In this document: piece after piece, positions 56,460-64,000 of the stretch | Position numbering within the stretch: the first letter of the stretch is position 1 | How the letters are laid out: every line of letters starts with the position of its first letter | From: Eucalyptus grandis | Lineage: Eukaryota; Streptophyta; Magnoliopsida; Myrtales; Myrtaceae | Length of the DNA: 64,000 nt | Direction: 5' to 3' | Assembly (NCBI RefSeq): GCF_016545825.1 | Contig: NC_052622.1 | Location: 5,895,001-5,959,000, forward strand | Made by a program: the position numbers and the translations under genes | Notes under the pieces: generated by a model | Database searches by the model: none | Told to the model about the DNA's origin: nothing | The model's input: only the letters and a program-made list of their open reading frames with translations

Positions 56460-59400
56460 TGTTGACACCTAAATTTTGGCAACCCATTTAGTTATTTATC
56501 ACATTAAAAAATTATGAGTTAATTTTATCCTTGAAAAAATATTAATTACATAGCATATAAATTTAGGTACATTTGTTTTTAATTTGCATTTTTTTACATT
56601 TATTTACTGGACGGGTGGCGGATGGATTGAATTAGTGGTTTTGGGTTTTAAATTAACAAACTGGACTAAGTTCATAAAGAGAACAAATTGGCATGAACAT
56701 GTTTTTGAAATTGAGATTTGAAATTAGGATTTTTGAAATTTAAGAAAATTAGGTTGTAATCTTATTTTTAAAAATCAGTAGAAGATATTCGGGAGATAAG
56801 GAAAAGGATTTTTGTGATCGTAGGAATTATAAGCAATCTTTTTTTTCTTTTTTTTTGATAAAAAAGTTATAAGCAATCTTTGTCTGAGATGAAATATTTA
56901 TAAAAGATTGCATTTTGTTATCCTTCTGTAAGGAGTGCACGGAAAAAGTTAAAAGGGGAGTTTTTCGAGGGTTTCTTTTGGTCGATTGAAAAGAAAAAGA
57001 AAAAAAGTGAAGGAAAGTGAAAAGTAAAAAGCAGAAGCAGCAGAGGGAGGAAGTGATTAGGCATTTACTGTTCATCGTCTTCCCCACATTCGCTGCCCCC
57101 ATCCGCTGCCCCGGTCGCCGGCTTCTCCTCACCCGCGCCCGCGCTGCGCCGACGCCATCAAACCGCAAGCTGCTCGGACTCCCTCGCCGCCCGATCCGTC
57201 GTGCCTCCGCAGCTGTGAGCACCGCCGCGCCCGGGGTCCAGCGACCGCATCTCAGACCGCCCGCGGCGCCGCCTCACCGCGCCACCACACCAGATGGCCC
57301 CGCTTCCGATCTACGCCTGCACCTGAAGTTTCTCGGCCCGCGACACACCCTTCGCCGGTGGTCCGAGATGCTGCCGCACGCATCTGCTCTGCCCTGATCC
57401 GACCGCGAATCTGCCCAGCCCGGAGTCCGGTGAAGCTACCGCTTTCCTCCCCGTGCCGCGCCGACCGACGATTCCGACGAGCCGTTGCCGCCCAACGCCA
57501 CCCCTGCGTCAACGGTCATAGCAGACCACCTCCCGCCGGACACCACACCGCGCCATCACTGCCCTCTGCTCAGTCCCCGCATCCGCTCGGAGCCCGATCT
57601 ACCGCACCGGAGCGCCGATCTCGCCCTCGACTTGCTGCTGACCCGCGACGCCAGGCCCAGATCCGAGCCCCCACACGTCTGAGTGGCTTCTTTGCTGCCA
57701 GGCATCTCCACTACCGACGCCACCCGAAGCCGAAGTCCACTGCAGCCTCAGCTCCAGCCTGCACTTCCGCCACCGGACCGACGACCCGCTGCCCGGAGAC
57801 CAGCCGCACGAGCAAGCTGTGTTTGAGAAAGGGAAAAGAAGAAAAACAAAAAAGAAAAAAGGAAAATTAGGTAGTTTATTTATTTATTCATCTCTTTCTT
57901 GAATTCTTATTATTTTTCCTTTATAGCTTGTTTTTAGTAGAATTGTTCCTTAAATATATGGTTGATATTCCGACATGAAAAAAGTCTCTTAAGCTAAGGA
58001 TTGACAATCTGATTTTCGTGTCCAAATCCGACTCACAATCCCTTACAAAAATCGATAATTCAATCTCACGCCCGAAATTCGATTCGCAATTTAATTTTAA
58101 AATTGATCAACCCGATCTCATACGCGAGATATGATTCGCCAATTTTGGATATCAATATTATTTTGTTTGATTTGATGTCGTGGTGTTTGAGTCTTTTTTA
58201 TTTTTGTAAATGAAAAAGAAAAAATCCAAAAATAAAAAATTGAATTAGGGTTAAGTTTGTTTTAGAATGTTCCTAGTTTTAGGGTTATCATGCATATTTA
58301 AAATTACAATCTTATTTCGAATTTTTAAATTAAAAAATCCAAAAAAAGTGCATTCATTTAGGATGTTAGTTTTCTTTAATTTAAATGGCACGTTTAATTA
58401 TTTGGCAATTTTAAATTTCGAATTTTATAAAAAGAACAAAAAATCGTCATGTATATATCATGTTGAATTATGGCATTCTTTGCACGTCATTGCATGTTAG
58501 GATTGCATGTTCATCAATTATAGGTAGATAATCTCTCCTAGATAAATTGCATGTTTTTGGTAGGAAAATAAAAATGCCCATGTCATATAGAATTAGGTTT
58601 ATGGAATGCACGTCATTTATTGATTGTTGTTAGGTTCATTTAATTAGAAATTGCCCGTCATTAGATTAGGTCATTTAATAAATGCCGTGTGATATATAGC
58701 TCGCATATTAAATTACATGTTGCATGTCATTTTAGTTAAAATAATTTTGTACGTCATCGCATTGCATTACACGTCATTAGAATTAAGTCGATTTGGTTAA
58801 TTTAAAATGCATACTTAATTATTGCATGTTCATTAAGAAATCACAAAAAAGTTATCCATTCATATAGTTTAGGACATGTTGCCATGCCATATCATTTCAT
58901 ATTAAATTAAAAGCATTGTATTGTATATGGATTATAGTCTCGTTAAAAAGTGAAAGCGAAAATTGAGTGATTACTTGCTAATTAGAAATCATATCTATGA
59001 TTGTTGATATGAATTCTAATTTAAGAACGCAGATGTTTTCGTTGCTACGAGATAAGTCCCTGTATTTTTTATTATTTGTTTTCTTAGGTGTTAAATTGGT
59101 GAATTGCGCACCCACATGATCGGCTCACATGTTAGGGAAACATATTTAAAATTGATCCAAGCTACTTACAAAAAACATTTTTTCAAAATAAAAAAAATGG
59201 TACCGAAAGAGCGTTAGAGAAATCTAGCGTAATCAAGTCCCCATATCCAAATCTCTAGTTCGTAAAAGTAAAGTAAATCTCTCATTACTTTATTTGGGTT
59301 TCTAATCGATCCACCAAAAATAGATTAGTGGCGACTCCTAATTGAAAATTAATTACATATTAAGAATTCGAACCTAAGTCGCGAATTGATATGAGTTTGG

Positions 59401-59744
59401 GAGAACTCGAGTTAAGTCTAGGCTTAACAATCCATTAGCCAAATCCTAATGGTTCATGCCTCGAAATTTTGGTCGCGATGCACTTAGCGACTCCGCTGGG
59501 GACCCAACCTAGAATTTTTAGTTCGTAGGAGTAAATTAAATCTCTTGTTACTTTACTTGGATTTCTAATTGACCCACCAAAAATAAATTAGTGGCGACTC
59601 CTAATTGAAAATCAATTGCATGTTAAGAACATGAACCTAAGTAGCGAATTGGTATGAGTTTGAAAGAGCTCAAGTTAAGTCTAGGCTTAACAATCTATTA
59701 GCCAAACCCTAAGTGGTTCATGCCTTGAAATTTTGGTTGCGACA
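56460..59744 (+). mobile_element. Tat/Ogre-like LTR element reduced to LTR, PBS and partial LTR
   Basis: Starts TGTTGACACC and ends GGTTGCGACA, flanked by a perfect 5-bp duplication CCCTC (56455-56459 and 59745-59749). Bases 56460-59480 are a full LTR (about 3.0 kb). Bases 59483-59502 read CTTAGCGACTCCGCTGGGGA, a primer-site-like motif, which fits Tat-type elements from memory. Bases 59515-59744 repeat the last ~225 bases of the LTR. The internal coding region and most of the second LTR are missing, so a deletion fused the leader to the 3' end. It is related to the solo LTR at 18347-20654. Open frames at 57.0-57.9 kb lie inside the LTR. Confidence 0.8.
59483..59502 (+). other. Primer-binding-site-like motif of the Tat-like element
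   Basis: CTTAGCGACTCCGCTGGGGA follows the first LTR end. Its position directly after an LTR terminus supports the PBS reading. The tRNA it matches (tRNA-Arg is my recollection) is not verified. Confidence 0.55.
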
Positions 59745-59749
59745 CCCTC

Positions 59750-62700
59750 TAACCCTAATGACCACTCTTACTCTCATCAAATCGGGTTGTTACCAACCTG
59801 CCAACTTCGACATGGTTGGTTCCCAAACCACACTCCTACTAAAGAGGGTCTTTGCTTTGATACTATATTAAATTTAACTCATTCAAGATATTGTCTGCTT
59901 TGGCATGTTTCTTACTAAGCGTCACATTTTTGTCCTTTGGTGTATATGCGGAATTCCAAAACAAAGTTTGCTATTACATCAAAAAGAACCTCTATGAGTT
60001 AATTTCAATCTTCACAAATATATCTCAAAGTTGCTTCCCCTAGTTCAATGAAATGTGTAAAATTTTGTAGGACTATTGTCAATTATTTTAAAACTTAAAT
60101 TATTAAATGAATGCGCGATTTAATATTTAATTATTTTAACACTACTCCAAAGGCAGAAATTTAATTGGGAAGCCTAATGGGGCATGGAAAATTTGAGATT
60201 TTCAACCCGATATTATATGAGATTTTGTAAACCATTGCTAACTAATAAAAAAATTTAAGCTATTAGATAAATGCATAGTTTAATATCTAATTACTCTAAC
60301 ACAATATGTACAAGTCTTTCGACTTAATTGATCTTAACAAACGTTGGTAGACTGCCTTTTTTATGTTCACTGGATGAGGCTCCACTTGTAGAGTTGGACA
60401 CAAGCTTAGAGCTCGAGCTTGGGATCGATCTACTGTTCATTAAAGAATTGGGGGTTCTCAAGATGCACTAAGCAAGAAAAGATTAAAGACGCAGTGATCC
60501 ACGCAAAGTGGACATTCTGTTCTTGGGCCAGTCTTTTGTGGCCTTCTGAGAAGATATTCATGGGTTGGACTATCGAGGGGCCTTACTCTTCAATTCATGG
60601 TTGCACGTAATGCGGGCTTGTTCGATCACGGCTAGGATTCGACGATGTTGATGGAATAGTTAAGTTCTACAAACTTGCTAAAACATGCGATGAGGCTTTG
60701 ATGTCTTTAACGTTGGCAATGATTGATTTCTTTTTCCTCTTTTTCTGTATTAAACGACGTTTGAACGTTTGGACCTAATAGAAACATTCGTCGCTTCTCA
60801 AGTGGTAGGCTTTCTTTCTCATATCTGATTTCAGTTTTGTTTCTTGGTTTAAAAGACGACGTCCGCGGGAATTTCTTACGTGAAGTGTCTAAGATATCAA
60901 GAACAGAATTTAAAGCCGGATAAACATTAACCTGGATGAATTCTCATCTGCACTGTTATATAAGTAAAGAGAAACTCCTATTTTTATGATATCACAATTC
61001 CCTCATAATTTACACACATCCTTGATTGGTTATTTTATCAAAGTTACCAAAATAAGTCCAAATCAAGATATTTTTTCCTTTTCCACACGCATGCTTACGA
61101 TTCCTTCATATTGTGTTGATAATTTCATTCCATTAATTGATAATTCAAGTGCTTTATAGTTATGCAATTTTGCGAAAGTTTTTTAGATACCGATTTTTTC
61201 CGTACACACGCGCATCTGCACTTTTGCTAGTTATCTGAAATAAATTTTAATTGTGGACGAGCCTAGGCAAGTGAAACTGATCGATATCTTTCGCGGATCC
61301 GCTACGCCTCTTTTTCTTGTTTCCTGCATGTGACGGATTCGTGCGGAGTACTTTTCGTACGTTTTTGCCTGAATCGGATGCACATGGACTGGCAATTGCC
61401 ACATTCGTAGTACGCACATTTTTTTCCACAAAGCTTTTGTTCCTTTCCCTTTTGTTTGGTTTTGCATTTTTTTCCACAAGATTGTCGATCTCCTCATCGT
61501 TCCTTCATTTTCTTGTGGAATGTCGATGACTATAATTGATTGATCTTATCTTTTATTAGAATGCGTGCACCTCGCTTTAATAATGGAGATAATCCGGAGA
61601 TTTTGGAAATCTCCAGCGATTGGGCATCTCCTAAATTGATCGGGTGATTAGTAAGAGATATTCAAGATACTCTCCGCATCTCTCACAATTGTGCATATAC
61701 TCTCCGCATCTCTCACAATTGTGCATATCTTTGATTGATCGGACGTGCAATGATCAAGGGAGATATGAAGAATCTTCTCATTTATCTCTGACAAATCACG
61801 TGATCTTGGACAGCTTAGTCATGATATTCCACTCGTTGCGTTCAACACGTTAGAATATTCAATCACATAGCTCAAATTATATGATGGAGGAAGACTAGAT
61901 GTATATAAAATTTCAACGATATCAATCGAGTGGATGGCATGTCCTTCTTAAACGTGATGTCCCAATTGATTTTTGCATCTACTGTTTAGCTCGTGAATAT
62001 TGTTAAGTGAACACCGGAATATGATGTGACGTTTGGTGACCGAACTAACTAAACTATAGACCATGTGAAATTGGAGGGATTGTGTCATAGTGACATTACA
62101 TTCAAATCACCAGCTTCTCCGATCAATTATAGAGCAGAACATAATACGGCCTTTCTTTATGTCTGTCATTGCGGGGGAGAGATAGCTGTGAATTACGTGC
62201 ACCGATCTATGCTTCGTGCGCTTTTAGCTAGAGAGTGCGATTTAGTGTCTTGTCTAGTATTAAGTCATGTTTGTTTGAGTTAAAAAAAAAATCACCATTA
62301 ATTTTCTGAACTTTCATACGTCGAGTTTGTTAAAAATGATTTGTCAACGGAAAATTATTTACAGTCAAAAAATATATATACACACACTTAAAGTTATGAA
62401 GATAAATATTCACTAACTTGAATAGGGGGAACTTTTTTTCCTATAAATGATTTTTTGAGAAGTTTCTTTTTTTATCATAAAGTTTGCGGAACAAATACGC
62501 CCTAAGTTTTTTTATAATTGATGTAATGCATCTCGCACGTGAAAACTCTACAATAAAGATAGCTTAGAGAAAGAGAAAAAGCAACTTTACTTAATTAAAG
62601 CGAGTTAGCAACGATTGAAGGCCTAAATTTGTTAGGTATAAATAGAAATATTCGGTAATGTGATCTTGGGGTGACATCATCTCTCCTTAGGTATGTAGGT

Positions 62701-63863
62701 GATAAAAGCACCGATGATTTAGTTAGGTTCTTGATAGGGATCGATGAGCCTAAACTATCACGTCTCCCCAGAGAGTGCATTTCGCCTTGGAATTCTCCGG
62801 AGACCGCAAAATCAGTCGAGATAAGGTTGATATAACGCAATAGAGGTGATTAGATAGACGTCCTTATTGATAAGCATAGAGACAGTAAAAAATACGTCTC
62901 TAGGTCATGCGAATGCTTGAATGTCTCACTTGCTTACAAGATCATTCACTTAGAGTTTATCCCATCGATTTATAAGTCGATTTGGTAAGAAATAGTGTAT
63001 GATGTCTTAAGACCTTTGGTTAAAAGAACCTTAGTGATATCCTAATCACCATTTACTAGATAAAAACCATATTCTCGATAGATGCAAATAAACAGTTAAT
63101 ATTGAAATTTGGATATTCGTGAAGAATTATTAGCCCGTTCAAAGTGGTGAACATAAATGATCTATGCATGGGCTAAAAGTCTAGATTTAACCTATTCACG
63201 GAATTTACAAAGTATTTCATGAGCTTTCGATTAGAATTCTATGCTGTGACTAGGTAAGAATATTAAAAGACGAAAAAGAGTAGAAAGGTAAAACGATCTA
63301 GATGTCCGTGATAGGCGCCGCAAACTTTTAGCCTCCGCACATCCATGCAGACTGAAAACAAAATGAGTAAGAACCCTCCAGATGAAGATATGATAAGATT
63401 TCTGACCAAGAAAAAAAGACAGGATAAGATCGTCACGTAATTCAAAGGGATGAAGCCAGATGAGTCAGACTGATGCACCATTGCAACATATCTTTAAGGC
63501 CTTTTTTAGCACCGCAAGTGAATAAAAACTGAAATTCTTGCTGCCGGTCACCTGCTACCAAAGAGAATAACAACCATCTACGAATCAACAAACAAGAGTT
63601 GATTATCTAGTATTGATTCCGAAATGAAAATAATTTGAGATATGTATACATGGCAGAGAAGAAAAGGTTTAATCAGCAGTCCTCTGATTACGTTCTCTTC
63701 ACTTTGTGAGTTCATTCAATTCCCACTTAAGTATCAAGATAAGGTGTTTGAGAAGTGCAATTTAAGGGACATATTATGAATTCGCTCTTAGACTATTTAT
63801 TTAGATGAATTTAATTTCGTTCTCATTCTCTCTTGTTCCTTCAGTAACGATCACATCTACAAA
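59750..63863. other. Intergenic sequence, no recognisable gene
   Basis: About 4.1 kb, AT-rich. Bases 60350-60660 hold short degenerate frames (ELDTSLELELGIDLLFIKEL) that I cannot assign. Minus-strand frames at 61231-61497 overlap and match nothing known. Bases 62590-63480 show no domain in any frame. Apart from a 30-bp tandem repeat at 61667, I see no repeat or RNA gene. Confidence 0.4.
61667..61726 (+). repeat. 30-bp tandem repeat
   Basis: Two identical copies of a unit starting ATACTCTCCGCATCTC and ending TTGTGCAT, directly adjacent. Confidence 0.9.
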
Positions 63864-64000
63864 ATGATAACCATGGGCGTGGATTCCCCTTCCAAGTTGC
63901 AAGATAACGGTACGAAACGAGATGAGCCCGACAGGCTCACGTTAGATGTCTTGTTCCATTCATCGCTGATCCACATCCTACGCAGCACCATCCGTAAATT
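63864..64000 (+). CDS. 5' end of an unidentified open reading frame running off the window
   Basis: ATG at 63864 (second in-frame ATG at 63873 in a good ACCATGG context) opens a frame that stays open for 45 codons to the window end. The start is hydrophilic (VDSPSKLQDNGTKRDEPDRL), then SSLIHILRSTIRK. The local GC content rises compared with the flanking AT-rich sequence, which suggests coding. I do not recognise a family. It could be chance, since only 137 bases are visible. Confidence 0.4.
   Translation, partial: MITMGVDSPSKLQDNGTKRDEPDRLTLDVLFHSSLIHILRSTIRK

Noticed and set aside
57358..57870. 170-codon Pro/Arg-rich open frame
   Set aside because: It lies inside a retrotransposon LTR, has no known domain, and overlapping frames are equally open because of GC content.

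Overview
The window is plant nuclear DNA. It holds split genes with GT..AG introns, receptor-like kinases of the LRK10L (leaf rust 10 locus-like) type, a PLS/DYW pentatricopeptide family, an NDR1/HIN1-like protein, and many LTR retrotransposons and TIR elements. The gene families point to a dicot. A woody plant with expanded LRK10L clusters, such as a member of the Myrtaceae, is possible, but I hold that placement only weakly.

Left two thirds (1-50.8 kb): a decayed tandem duplication. Unit 1 (about 1-18.1 kb) runs LRK10L copy 1 -> shattered LRK10L relic carrying PPR and LRR fragments -> PPR pseudogene A. Unit 2 (about 25.4-41 kb) repeats the same order with LRK10L copy 2 and PPR pseudogene B. 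The two units were interrupted independently. Unit 1 carries a 7.3-kb Ty1/copia element (8183-15483, TSD CTTCT) and a PIF-like TIR element. Unit 2 carries a 5.5-kb Ty3/gypsy chromovirus on the minus strand (32202-37729). Each unit supplies an empty site, or close to one, for an insertion in the other. A partial third unit (44.3-46.3 kb, PPR pseudogene C) follows, with a 3-4 kb non-coding tail that is also duplicated (40.9-44.3 and 46.3-50.8 kb). Between units 1 and 2 lie a solo LTR (18347-20654), another LRK10L ectodomain relic with a 177-bp internal duplication, and a long-TIR element with a GC-rich core.

The two full-length LRK10L genes carry different lesions. Copy 1 has an apparent 1-bp loss in the ectodomain exon. 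Copy 2 has an in-frame TAA in the kinase domain. All three PPR copies are pseudogenes, and A and B share disabling changes that C lacks.

Right third (50.8-64 kb): an LRK10L upstream-region relic split by a Mutator-like element (52045-53641, 9-bp TSD) that itself contains a nested PIF-like element. Next comes the one clearly intact gene, a single-exon NDR1/HIN1-like LEA_2 protein (54424-55077). It is followed by a rearranged LTR-PBS-partial LTR element (56460-59744, TSD CCCTC) of the same family as the solo LTR. Then about 4 kb shows no recognisable gene, and an open reading frame of unknown identity runs off the right edge (63864-64000).

I found no tRNA, rRNA or CRISPR feature. The window is best read as a resistance-type receptor kinase neighbourhood undergoing tandem duplication, pseudogenisation and nested transposition.
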